Source: Gamarada debralockiae (Eukaryota > Ascomycota > Leotiomycetes > Helotiales > Hyphodiscaceae). From it: a stretch of DNA of 32,915 nt. The position numbers were made by a program, and so were the translations under genes. The DNA lies in contig NXFV01001729.1 in the NCBI GenBank assembly GCA_002803225.1, positions 1 through 32,915 of the forward strand. Reading direction: 5' to 3'. Positions 18,940-30,355 of this stretch are shown one piece after another (the stretch's first letter is position 1; each line of letters starts with the position of its first letter). The notes beneath the pieces were generated by a model. The model saw only the letters and a list, made by a program, of their open reading frames with translations. It was not told the origin of the DNA and did not search any database.

Positions 18940-21535
18940 ATGTCTCCCCCCAGTCAGCCGATAGAAGCCATTAATGTTGCAGATGAGCTTCCAAACGACA
19001 ATCTGTCGCACGCGACGGTGAAAGGCGCGGCAGATGTAGAGGACAAACAACAAGGGCTTGGTGAGGCTATGAAGGGATTAGACGGGGAGAAGGAGCCCAT
19101 TCCATCGCCTAAGAACGCTCACGAGAAGATGGAAGAAATCCATGAACCACTTGCGCATGTGGACACACAAGGGCAAGAAGCCACGAAGGATGTCGGACGG
19201 ACCGAGGCCAGCCCTATACAAGCTGAGGAATCAATTCTAGGCCACGATGCGATGGAGTCCTCAACAGCTACTTTGAAGCCAGAGCCCGATCTACCACCGA
19301 AACCAACTTCACCAACTTCACTGCAACATCTTTCTCCAGACGATCATGTTTATCTTGATCCCACTCCCCAAACCCCGAAGTCCTCAAATCCACCTTCTAG
19401 ATCAACATCCAACGCTACGTCGATACCACATTACACAGGTGCAACCGAGGCCCCAGAAAGGTCTCCGACGAGGTCCGATGTTGGCTTTGACGAAAAGAAC
19501 TCTGCGAGCGAGGACGAAAGGGAAGGGAATTCGAGGACGGAAATACAGAGCATTATGGACCAATTCAGTGAGGAAGGGCAGGGTCCTGGACACGAAGAAG
19601 TAATGTCGCCACGTCTCGAGTTTGCTGGGCCCTTGCTTGGGAGTCCCATTCAACATCCTCCACGGAAGTCGAGTCTAGAGCCCCTCAATTCCAATACTGC
19701 AAATACAGTGCAAAGCCTGCAGGACCTACGATTATCTTCAAGTTCACCAAGTGCACAAGCTAGGAATGAATCTGATCAAGGCCCCACAGTTCCACCCAAG
19801 CCAGGCTCCATACACAGCTTTAGGGCGGCAGCAAGACAAGATGATCGATACTCAAGCGTAGACTCACCGATGTCGCCGCCACCCCTATACAGGCCTCCCC
19901 CTCCCGACCCAGAGCCGGAACCGGACCTTCCCTTCGATTTCCATAGATTTTTGGAGCAATTAAGGCATAGGACGGCCGATCCAGTTGCCAAGTTTTTAAG
20001 GTCTTTCCTGCAAGAATTTGGAAAGAAACAATGGATGGTACATGAGCAGGTGAAGATCATAAGCGACTTTCTGGCCTTCATCACGAATAAGATGGGTCAG
20101 TGTGAAGTGTGGCGAGAAGTTTCAGATGCCGAATTCGACAATGCCCGTGAAGGCATGGAGAAACTGGTTATGAACAGGCTATATACACAGACATTTTCGC
20201 CAGCAATACCACCACCTCAACCTATACCTGGAGGCAAACCAAGACGGAGGGGAGCTGAGCGGCCTATGGGACCGGGTCGTAGAGGCCAACATCAAGAAGA
20301 CGTTGAGCGTGACGATATCTTGGCGCAGAAGGTCAGCATCTATGGATGGATAACGGAAGAGCACCTAGAGATTCCACCTGTTGGGGAGAGTGGGAAACGA
20401 TTCCTTATCCTGGCGCAACAAGGTGAGCTTCGATCTGAGAACTTCACGGCGATATATTTGGATTAACGATTATTACAGAGCTTCTCAAAATAAAGACTTA
20501 CAGAGCCCCTCGAGACAAGATTATTTGTGTGCTCAATTGCTGCAAGGTCATATTCGGTGAGCTATCATAGCTGTCTCTACAATTCCCTTGTACTGACATG
20601 GCTCAGGACTTTTGAAACACTCCAAAGCCGACTCATCGGCGGACTCATTCATGCCGCTGCTAATCTACGTCGTTCTTCAGGCAAATCCAGAGCATCTTGT
20701 ATCAAATGTCCAGTACATTTTGAGATTCAGGAACCAAGAGAAGCTTGGCGGAGAAGCTGGTTATTACCTCTCATCATTGGTGAGATCCTCTATCCCCAAT
20801 ATGATTCATAGTAACACTAACATTACCAAGTTGGGCGCTGTGCAATTTATTGAGAATCTTGATCGGACAAGTCTAACTATCTCTGACGAAGATTTCGAGA
20901 AAAATGTGGAGGCCGCAGTTTCTGCCATTGCCGAGAAACACCAAGCAGAGGTTGCAGAAGCGCCTCCGCCAACACAATTGTCCGAGAAATCAACTCTCAG
21001 TCGGCCTGAAGTAACGCCTCGACATTCAATGGAAGGAGAGTCTTCAGTACCTCGGAAGTCAACCTCCTCGAATGAGTATGATAGTGGTGATGGAATGGAT
21101 GAAAAGGCAGCGATGACCGGATTGCTTAGAACGATTCAGCGTCCCTTATCCTCTATTGGCCGAATATTCTCGGAAGAGGGCTCCAGCAGTTCATCATCTC
21201 ATGGTGGTCCGGCACGAACTCCATTACCGGGCAATACGCCTCGTATGACGCCGTCTCCACGAATAAGTACAGATCGACCTCGAAGCCCACTTCGGCAAGC
21301 CGACAATCGAGAGAATCTTCGAAACAGGATGACTGCGGAAGACTCAGCGGCAAGACAGGCTAGTGCCGAGGCCGCGGAGGCTCATCGCATTCAACGAGCA
21401 GAGCACTCAAACGTGGTGGAGACACTTGCGGGAATGTTTCCAGATCTTGATAGAGAAATCATCAGTGATGTCGTGATGCAGAAAGAAGGCAGAGTGGGGC
21501 TTGCAGTGGACGCATGTCTAGCCCTCAGCTCCTAG
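18940..21535 (+). CDS. VPS9: VPS9 guanine nucleotide exchange factor for Rab5/Vps21, with CUE domain
   Basis: The protein activates Rab5-type GTPases in endosome and vacuole transport. The model has exons 18940-20422, 20479-20556, 20607-20779 and 20831-21535, giving 812 residues. The first 330 residues are disordered and rich in Ser, Pro and Glu. A helical region begins near 331 (LPFDFHRFLEQLRHRTADP). The VPS9 domain spans about 455-600 and includes AQQELLKIKTYRAPRDKIIC and FGLLKHSKADSSADSFMPLL. The last 42 residues form a ubiquitin-binding CUE domain (VVETLAGMFPDLDREIISDV). Intron 3 (20780-20830) is 51 nt with a perfect ACTAAC branch site, is a multiple of three and has no in-frame stop, so retention would add 17 residues within the VPS9 domain. 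Splicing gives the expected YYLSSLLGAVQFIENLD. Confidence 0.94.
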
Positions 21536-21964
21536 ACATAGGGTGGATTGATCAATTGCTTACGATTAGATACGTAACATGGAATGATTCCATTATTTTA
21601 GCGGGTTGGGTTGGGGAGCATGGTGCATTTGAATGTAGCATAAGGGTTTTGCTACATCGATAGCGAGAGGATCGAGAGAGAGGCATAAGTAGATAGGGTT
21701 TCTTCAGACGAAGACAAATTAATCTAATATTTGGAAGAGCCTGACATATCTATCCTGTATCTTCCCGTGAGTGAAATAATGTTTCGTCTTCGACACCAAT
21801 TCACTGAAGGGCCTGTACTGTCCTGAATTCACTCGGTTGTACTTTCCCCTAGCGCTTGAAACAAAATTTATCATCTTTCGCGACGACAGAGAAAAATGGA
21901 TTTGGAGAGATATGACTCTTCTTAATATTTTGTATACGACTCCACATTGCGGTATCTCTTAGCC
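21536..21964. promoter_or_regulatory. intergenic region between VPS9 and the next tandem gene
   Basis: This 429-nt interval must contain the VPS9 3' UTR and the promoter of the gene at 21965. It is moderately AT-rich. No specific element or gene was recognised. Confidence 0.4.
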
Positions 21965-24486
21965 ATGGCAAAGAAGAAGAACAAGAGCCAGACCATTGGC
22001 GACTCCTTAGACGGCGTAGTTCATCAAAGTCCGAGTACTGGTCCTGCAGCTCCTGCATCAACATCAAGGCCCAAAGACGCGAAGCCTCCTCAGCCTTCCA
22101 CTTCTGCTTTGATAATCTGTCGCAACAAGTACGTTTTCCCAGTGAAATCGCCCGGAACCTGCAATTGAGTTTATGGCTTGCTCGCAGCGGTCTTTAGCAG
22201 CCGCTTCTCGGGAAAGCTGTCCAGGAGCTTACGGCGACTGATGCCGAAGCTTTCTCAATTGCTGTCAAACAGTGGTGGCATAGCGCATGCGGTCCTCAAG
22301 GACATCAATGCTAACCCGGTGACAGGCATTGGCGCTATATCTCTTCCTTCCATGGCCCATGGCTTCAGTTGCCTCCGGAAGTCCTCGAAAGCCTTGCAAA
22401 CAACAATTACAACCTCCCTCGGCCTCGACCCATCGACCCCGCCGTTTTCTTCGACCTCCCAAAGATTAGACAACTCGTCGATGATGCCACAAATCTGGCT
22501 GTGCGAGCAGCCAGCGGCGTCACCTCATCGTCCCTCACAAACTCCTTAAATGCTGGCAATGGACTACTGGGAAATGGCGGCGCTGCACTGGGTCTTGGGA
22601 TCGGTGGGGGAGGAGGCAATGCCAAATTGAGTAGGGAAAGAAAACATCGGATGAGAGAGCAGGCTACACAAAAGCTATCAAAGGCATATCATCTGGATGA
22701 GATTGCATGTAGTGTCGCCACCATGCAGTCTGCTTCTACGCTGGAGGATGTGGCCCAGCTTGTTCTGCAAAGAAACCCTCTTGACGCAGATGCGAAATAC
22801 GTCCACTTTTTTCATGAAAAGATACCTTCCCGCCAACTTGCTGAGTGTACAAGCCTGCAACCGCTAGACGAGGTTATTGCTGAACGGCCAAGTGAGGGTG
22901 AGATCTTGAGGACTCGTGCGGTCACAAAGATCTTCAAGGATGACTTCTTTGGCGCGGCTCAAGATCTCACAGCTGCATTACAAGTGTGTAGATATTACCA
23001 AAGTCAGCACAAAGCAGGACGACAACAACTTCAGTTGGCAAGCGAGGCGGCAGCCGAAGCTCAACGAAATAGTCGATGGAAGGAAGAAATCAAGCTCGAT
23101 GAGGAAGACCACCCGAGCAGTCTTGAGACCCAGCTCCTTTTCCACCGTGCTGGTGTCTACCTGACTATTGCTTGTCAACATGTCAATGATGCCCTCCCAC
23201 CTAAGAATGGAGCGAGCGGCACGAACGGTGCCCAGACTGAGCATGTCAATGGCAATGGCGCTACCCCAGCAGAGGAAATTGAGATGACTCCTACTGAGAA
23301 AGAGGCCCATCGAAAACGCCTCGAGGCACGTAAGATCGTCAAGACAAATGCAAAGAGAGCTTTGAGGGATTACGTCTCCTACCTGTCTCATTTTGACTAC
23401 ACTCCCGGACTACCATCAGAAATCACTGAAGAATTTGTGCGCAAAGTAAATCAAGCGGCAAATGGATTCAAGATACCTAGACCTCAGAATCATAGCAAAG
23501 CCCTTGATCTGGAAAGCAATGCCTCATTAAGTAACGGCCAGCTGTCTGATGCCCTTGTTCCTCATAGTGGTGTTCATACCAGCAGAAATCGCCCCCAATC
23601 TGGCGCTCGAAATACGGATCTACCCACTCTCCCACCACCAGTCGTCCATCAGATCTCAGCTTTGTTCTCAGCAACACCCCCAGCAGATTTACCGCCATAT
23701 CCAGAGACTGCAACTGCACTTACAACCAAGCAGCAAATGCAAGCTTCACAGAATGAGGCTGCAAAGGCACTCCTCGCACAAACCGACTGCCACGAGGCTC
23801 TGACTTACCACCCGCTGCTCACCGATGCCCTTCACTCCCTGCTACTCTGCCACTGTCTTGTCCAAACCTCAGCCCGAGAGCTGCAGCGTCATGCACACAT
23901 GGTAGCCAGGCTCGCCCGAGTCTGTGACGGCTATCCCATTTTCCAAGCAGCACGTTCGCCTAGTCGTGCGGACTGGATTGAGATTATCCGTCGTGGCGAC
24001 AATTGGATCCAGCTCCAACAATCCTGGGAATCACTCTGCGCACCAGCTCCTTTACCAGGCCAGACGCCTCCGAACCAGCAGAAGGAAACTCCTGCTGAGA
24101 AGAAAGAGCGTCTTAAGCAGCAAGCTATCATGGAAGCTTTGGAAGATGATAGGGTTCATGATGAGGCTACCTTTCATGCTGCTGTTGCTGCGAGACAACG
24201 CAGACAGGAAGAAGAAGCTAGACGTGCGGAGGGGAGAGAGATGCCTAAGCGCTGGGCTCAGGAGGATGGGAAGGAATATCCTATTAGTACTGAACGAGCT
24301 CAAGCTATTGTGCGCTGGGTTAGAGAAGCCCCTGTTGGTGGTGAAGCTGGTGGGCCTAAAAAGAAGAAGAGAGGCACGAAGCCAGGAGCGAAGGGTAAAG
24401 CTAAGACAGGGCTTGAAGATTCAGTCTCTGATTTGAAGGTTGATGATGGGGAGGAATTTGAGCGTGTTGAGGAGGAAGTCGATTGA
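21965..24486 (+). CDS. conserved fungal protein of unknown function, TPR-like
   Basis: I cannot name a function. The model has exons 21965-22128 and 22326-24486, giving 774 residues. The 197-nt intron has donor GTACGT and a TGCTAAC branch site 10-15 nt before ACAG; splicing joins ICRNK to HWRYISSFHGPWLQLPPEV. The N-terminus MAKKKNKSQ is basic. After a Gly/Asn-rich linker (about 110-140) comes a helical segment with TLEDVAQLVLQRNPLDADAK and a TPR-like stretch GEILRTRAVTKIFKDDFFGA. The C-terminal third has EALTYHPLLTDALHSLLLCH then an R/E/K-rich coiled region and a basic KKKKRGTKPGAKGKAK near the end, followed by an acidic tail. Basic patches suggest nucleic-acid or ribosome association, but this is only inference. 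The ATG at 21965 sits in a good context (GCCATGG). Confidence 0.85.
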
Positions 24487-24842
24487 TTATTGCAATCGAT
24501 GTAGATTATTGAGTAACATGATGTACAGAAAGAAATGCTACCAAGTAGTACCAACCAAGGCGAGACGTTAACTTTGGGTGGTCCTCATATTTATTTCGCG
24601 CCTTTAGTGACGTCTACCCCTGCAAGTCCATCTCCAGTGCGGGGCGAGACGAAAGTTCAAGCAACCCACGCCGATTGGCTTTATTACGTACCAGGCGCTA
24701 GCATTTCAAAAGGCATATAAATACTTCTAGAATATCGAAGAGAACACTCTTCTCATCTATTTTGAAACAAATTTCATCCTTCCTAGGCTTTCAAACTTTC
24801 CCACTGCTTCACTTCCAAGCACTGTTTGAGCCAATTTCCAAG
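24487..24842 (+). promoter_or_regulatory. upstream region of the HAD hydrolase with CCAAT-type and TATA boxes
   Basis: An inverted CCAAT box (ATTGG) lies at 24674-24678 and a TATA-type TATAAATA at 24716-24723, about 120 bp before the ATG. The spacing is plausible for an RNA polymerase II promoter with HAP/CBC binding. No gene is seen in these 356 nt. Confidence 0.5.
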
Positions 24843-25836
24843 ATGGGAAAGGTCAGGCCAGAAGATCCAGCGAAGCTGACGGACTTCAAGCTGTTGTCCT
24901 TTGATGTTTATTCCACGCTTGTTGATGAATATGGTGCGTTTCCTTTCCTTGATTTAATCTGAGCACTTCGTTATTCCATTCTTTGCTTGGAAGTTTTCAA
25001 GAGTTTCAAAGTGGCACGTTCGACAACCCAGTAAGCACAACCCAGGTGATATCCACTTACCCTCCCTCTCTTTTCTCTCTTCTCAACTCCCAATTCCTAT
25101 ACCTACTTGCTTCCCAGACCCCTTGTACCAAACCACCTAACACACCCCAGGCGGGATGTTCATAGGCCTCGCTCCCCTCCTCCGTCAGCTCCCAGTACCT
25201 AATCCCTACATTAACGACCGGACCTATACCCTTACGGAATTCCACAAATTTGAGCGCCACCTCCAAGAAACGCAACCCACGCTCCTTTACCGTGAACTCC
25301 TTGCCAAAGCTTACATCGAGTTTGCCGCCTTCCTGAAGCTGCCTGAACCACGTAAGGAAGAAGCCGATGCCTTCGGGGCTTCGATTGGGACTTGGCCTGC
25401 GCATCCAGATACCATCGCCGCTTTGTTGACGCTTAAGAAGCATTACAAACTCGTAATGCTCTCGAACATAGACAACGAGACCATCGCACGCACCCAAGCC
25501 GGCCCCTTATCAGGCGTGAAGTTCGATGCAGTGTATACCGCTGAAATGATTGGCTCATACAAACCCGATCTCAAGAATTTCGAGTATTTGCTGAAAAGGG
25601 TGAAGGACGAGTTTGGGGTTGAAAAGGGGGAAGTGCTGCATACAGCGCAGGCACTGCATCATGATATGATGCCTGCGAAGAGTATGGGGATGAGTGCTGC
25701 TTGGATTGATAGGGAGAGGGAAGATGAGATGTGTAAGAGGATGGAGGGGGAGGGGAAGGTGGCTTTTACGTGGAGGTTTGGGACATTGGGGGAGATGGCT
25801 GAGGCTGTGGAGGCAGCGTTTGCTGGGAAAGAATGA
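24843..25836 (+). CDS. haloacid dehalogenase type II-like hydrolase (HAD superfamily)
   Basis: The model has exons 24843-24933 and 25151-25836 with a 217-nt intron (GTGCGT to CCCAG), giving 258 residues. HAD motifs are in order: LLSFDVYSTLVDE with nucleophile Asp21 (motif I), LVMLSNID near 133-138 (motif II, Ser135-Asn136), GSYKPDLKNF with Lys168 (motif III), and HTAQALHHDMMPAKSMGM with AAWIDRE (motif IV region). This arrangement is that of L-2-haloacid dehalogenase-like proteins, usually 220-260 residues. The real substrate in fungi is generally unknown; dehalogenation should not be assumed. The codon Gly31 is split by the intron. The gene is convergent with the Zn2Cys6 gene downstream. Confidence 0.9.
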
Positions 25837-26281
25837 TGTGACATGAGGCAATGAACGATCGGGGATATGATGACGGGATTTGTTGGACAGTGGTTCGTCA
25901 CAAGTGAAAAAGTAGCGAACATCGTAGTGCTTCATGCATTCGTTACTACATAAGTTTTCATCCAAAGTCATGGCAACCAGTTTTGCTGCCCAAGAAGTCC
26001 TTGTAAGGTGCAACTCCAGCACACCAAGATTTATGCTTCGCAGCCGTGAGCCCCTTTATTTGCGCCGCCAACCGCCCACCCTAAGATTGTTGCTAAGCGC
26101 ACCTGAAAACGAGTGTCGAATTTTGGCCAACCCTAACCCCATACGCGCCCCGCTAAACCAGGAGCTTCTATGACCTAAACAACGCCCAAATATCAAGTCG
26201 AAGGCTGGCGCAAATCATTCCGTCGGCCGCCAGAACCTGAATGCAACAAACAAAGTTAAAGCCGTAACGACTTGTATATGT
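25837..26281. other. convergent 3' region
   Basis: This 445-nt interval lies between the HAD gene and the stop of the Zn2Cys6 gene on the other strand. It presumably holds two 3' UTRs. No gene, RNA or repeat is recognised. Confidence 0.45.
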
Positions 26282-28870
26282 TCAGGACTTGACGGGGTTT
26301 TCGTACTGCTGCGAGAGGTTCATGAAATTATCAATCTCCGTTAACCCATCCGTCTCGAGACTCTTCATGAGCTCTATCTGCTGCTCCTGGCTCAAGGACC
26401 CCGATCTCATTTCTGTGTCGTAACTTTCGTTCGCATACACGTGCGGTCCAAATGAATAGGGTGTAGGTTGCATGAAGTAAGTGGGGTCAGCGATGGCGGG
26501 GCTAGACATAGGTACGGGCATTGGTGGAGGGTGTTGCATATGAGACTGGGGTCCAGCTTGAGGGTTCCAGGAGTTGGGAAGTGTTTGGGGATGCGTGAAG
26601 TCGGGTGGGAAATAGCTGAAGCGACGGTCGGATTGCATGCTAGATGGGCTGACGAATATGGAGTTTGAACGGAAGGACGGTTGGGGTAGTTGTAAGCTGC
26701 TACTGTAGTCGAAGGCGGGGATTTGCTCTGGCATTTGATCAAAGACGTAGCCGAATTGGGGTGGAGAGTGGAAAGCCTTTTGGGAATGTGCAAGAGACCC
26801 TGTTGTTGCACTGGAGTGTTCGGATGCCGATGGCGAATTGGCGTCGGTCAGTGAGGATGGTGAGTTCGCGGATAGTGATGATGGAGGGTGGGAGCTGTCG
26901 TTCGTGTCGTAACTTCGTAAGCATGCTTTTGCGAGCTTGGAATATAGATGTGAAGCGGCCGCGGTTCCTGGCCATCGCTCTCTGCACTTAACAATGATAT
27001 CGAGAGCTGTATCTATGTGTTCTTCAAGCTCTTCCTTAGGATGTAACGAGCGGACTTCGGGGTATGATATCGTCCACAGTATGGTGTTTACTGCCATGAA
27101 AACGGTTAAAAGAAAGATCCAAGTGATATCTACCACTGCACTATCCACTTGTTTACTCTGCATCTTGATATTGTACGCAACCGCATCATAACACATGATA
27201 GCGGATCGAACTGAAGGCTTGGGAACTTGGGGTGACGGTCTAAAGAGGAACACAACCATTGTGTTATATCTGCCGATGAACCTATGTGAATCATTAGCTC
27301 ATGTGTAAGTAAACAGCAAATTATCACACACCACTGTTTGCTCCAGCTGGGATTCTGAGGGCAAGCGTCAACCCAGTCTTTGAGCTTTTGCTCCATCTGA
27401 GTGTACCAGGGGTGGCTCTCGTCCTTTGGTTCGGGTCTCTTCTTTTGATACAAAACCCGTCTTATCTCTGCCTGCAGCAGTCTCATCCGAAAGAAATGTA
27501 TAGCTACTGCCTTCTTTTCCGATGGAGGGCCTGGCAGTATACCATCGGCCGTAATATACTCATCATCAATTGGTTCAAAGAACCCAACATCGACGTGGTC
27601 TTGTCCTATGGCAAATGCGTTGGGCCGTCCCATGCTGTGAGCAAGACCAAATTCCATGGAAAGGACGATCCAAGAGAGTCGGCGTCGCATATCCAGTTGG
27701 AGTGGGTTGACCAGACCTAGAGAAACTCCTTGCGTGATAGTCTTTTCCTCTGTCAAACCAAGCTGTTGACACAACCTTGTCGCCAGACCCACAATATAGT
27801 AGATAGCGGTTCGTGTTGGTGTTAATAATGAGTATTGACCAATCAAAACCAGACACTGCAGCGTCCTGATATCCTTGGGACGAATTACATCCTCCATATA
27901 CCCCATCGCCGCCAAATAGTAACTATCTGCAAGACCGGCATATTGAGGATCCAGCTTCTGCATGCTTATTGCAAGCACCATTCGAAGGATGAAGTTCTTG
28001 TAAGGGTCGGTACTTCCATCATAGACATCTTGAAGATCCTTGGCAAAAGTCGGCTCATGTAACGTGGGTAATAGGTACTGAGCTATATATGTATAAGCGA
28101 TGTTAAGAGAAACAGATATTAAAGAAGAATGATGGGCAAAGGATTCAGGGGCTAAAGCTAACCTTTCTGATTGAAAACCTCAACCAACTTATCCGTGACC
28201 AGCCGAGTTGGTAAGTTCTGTGCTGCAACAGCGCTGATCATAGGATACGACTTCTTTCGATTTGTAGCTGCTTCTGGGGATTGCGCGGGAGTCCTGCGCT
28301 GGCGGACCTCCGGTACAAGTTCTCGAATCCTCTTGGAATCTGTGTATTTCTTGGCCTCTTCCATGACCAATCTTGTCATCGCAATACCACTTGAAGGGCC
28401 CAAGAACCGAGGGGTTTCATCATCTTCGTTCAGCCGGACAAGCCCTCCAGGCCTAACAATGTCTTCTGTGTTCTGAGGAAATCCTTCTTCTTCGGTATAT
28501 TGGCTGAGCTCCGCTTCCAACGCCCGTACCTTGTCTTGAAGCCGTATCACATAAGTTCGAGATATCTTCTTCCCCTTTGTTGTGTCGAAGTATTCGCACT
28601 GGGCACCAGCCCGCTCGCAGGGCAGACATCGCGGAAGGTTGGGATCGCATCTTGTTTTTCTCTATTTCAACGGTCAGCACAAATTTGGGGTTCTGAGACG
28701 TAGAACACAGAGGTACACACCTGGCGACACCTGCAACATGCAGTCAAAGTGTGTGCGATCCTAGGTGAATGATCGTCGCTTTCATGACTGCTCTCCCAGC
28801 GTAAGGACTTGGCCTCTCGAGCCTTGTCAACAGAGCTCTGGGCTTGCCGGAACAAATCCGCGGCGTCCAT
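26282..28870 (-). CDS. Zn2Cys6 transcription factor with fungal-specific TF domain
   Basis: The model has exons 28870-28721, 28661-28163, 28082-27332 and 27281-26282, giving 799 residues. The binuclear zinc cluster uses Cys45, 48, 55, 62, 65 and 72 (C-x2-C-x6-C-x6-C-x2-C-x6-C) and intron 1 falls between Cys48 and Cys55. The following linker, TTKGKKISRTYVIRLQDKVR, with a short coiled coil resembles that of Ppr1/UaY-type regulators, but I cannot assign an orthologue. The middle region (about 240-470) fits the Fungal_trans fold: YLLPTLHEPTF, YYLAAMGYMEDVIRPKDIRT, DMRRRLSWIVLSMEFGLA. The tail is rich in Ser, Pro and Gln, as in activation domains. Intron 2 uses an unusual donor, GTTAGC; phases across all introns agree. 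The gene diverges from a second Zn2Cys6 gene 1.5 kb away. Confidence 0.9.
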
Positions 28871-30355
28871 CGGCACAGCTTATGTTTCTCTCACCGAGCG
28901 CGAATGTAAGGTTGATATGGCTCTTGAACTTGTTGCTTTCACCATCATCGAATGCTGCTTTTGGGAGGCTCTGAATCCCGCCGTGACCTTGTACCCCGGA
29001 CTCTGGGGAAGGATGAGGCCACAAGATAGTGATTCGCGGGGACTTCGAGGCTTGTGTTGAACAAGAGATAGAGTTGCGCATCAACTAGACACGTCTTGAG
29101 GGTCTGGGTCTCGTCTATGGGTAATTTGTGTGATGTCGAGGATACACGTCTCTAACTCTTTGGTGAGTGGACTCGGAGAAAGAGACCCCGCAGCCGCGCT
29201 TTCAATTGGACGTCGTTTCACCAACTTCCAGAGGAAGACCTGAGTGAGCGAAGGACTCGATAGGGATTCGACTTGACTGGATTTCTTTCTTGCGCCCCCT
29301 TTCTTACGGGAATGGGGGATTTCATAGTCAGAAAATGCAGTCAAACATGAAACTGCTGCGAAAGGCAGAAGAAAAATGGCGGGTATTGGGCCCAAATAGG
29401 TATGTAGCCAACGTGCGAATGGGAGTGCCAACTGGTCCTGCAAATTGCCCAATGCAGCGTAGAAGGAGGCGCATCCCTGCTTATCTTAAAGTGCAGTATC
29501 GTATCACGGGATGCTGGCGTCTGTTGGCTCGTTTTACCCAAGCGCCTCTATGCGCCTCAGAGGCTCGAAATGCGGTGAACAAACAAACTACCCGAGGTTT
29601 GCATCTACCGGTACATGGGTGTCGTTTCCCCAACTACGGCCTGCATATTTCAACGGCAATACCGAGAATGATGAACTTTATCACACGGTTCCTAGAAATA
29701 CGGTAGTTACCACGGTTCGTGTATTCGAGAGTTGCCAATTCGGGATCCGTTAAGGCCGCGAGTGGGGGATACAGAGCTGCGCTGCCTCGTCTGAAAAGGA
29801 ACCCCTCCTGCTCCTTCTTGAGCCTTCGAAAAATCCAACCTCCTTAATCGTACCACATTTGTTATCTAGCCGAATCAGAAGATCGAAGTTCATGTTAAAC
29901 GTCTAGGCTATTTTGGACACCCCCATCGGTGAGTTCGATGTCACACAATCAGCACGAATGTACCTTTGTTCTACGTCCAGCCTTGATTCCAAGTGGGAAT
30001 GAGGCTCACCCACATTACATCGTTGGGCATTTCTTCCAATACCGTTGCCAGCGCAAGTGCTCAACGTCCTGAATAACGGACCCAGCCCCACGCCACATGT
30101 AACTTCTTCCACTAGAATATCTCTCCCGAAGCTGCGGAATAGGGTTATGAGACAACGTCGGAAAGGAAAACCAAGCCCTTGCTCCTCCCTTTCTTGTAGT
30201 ATATCCTTACCAACTCAGCACTGTGCCATTATACGCTCCCATGAACTTGGCTAACATGATTTTAGCGTCGTTTGTCGGTGTAGATAGGAGTTCGAAATCT
30301 TACCTGTCTATATAAAATCGTCTAATCTTACTGCACTGAACGTGGAATCTTCGAC
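28871..30355. promoter_or_regulatory. 1.5-kb divergent region between two transcription-factor genes
   Basis: Three CreA-type hexamers (SYGGRG on either strand) cluster within 48 bp at 28994-28999, 29003-29008 and 29036-29041, about 125-170 bp before the start of the leftward gene. A TATA box TATATAAAA at 30309-30317 lies 39-47 bp before the ATG of the rightward gene. The longest frames here (29081-29452 minus, 29290-29706 plus) overlap each other and show no family features; the minus frame begins with TTG. No RNA gene is recognised. Confidence 0.45.

Noticed and set aside
22178..22325. Extra coding exon within the intron of the gene at 21965
   Set aside because: A frame is open here, but the TGCTAAC branch site and ACAG acceptor at 22325 give the conserved HWRYISSFHGPW junction directly, and the open frame does not continue into the real one without a second splice.
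29081..29452. 123-residue minus-strand frame with a hydrophobic segment
   Set aside because: It begins at TTG, overlaps a longer plus-strand frame and lies in the shared upstream region of two regulators; no family features.
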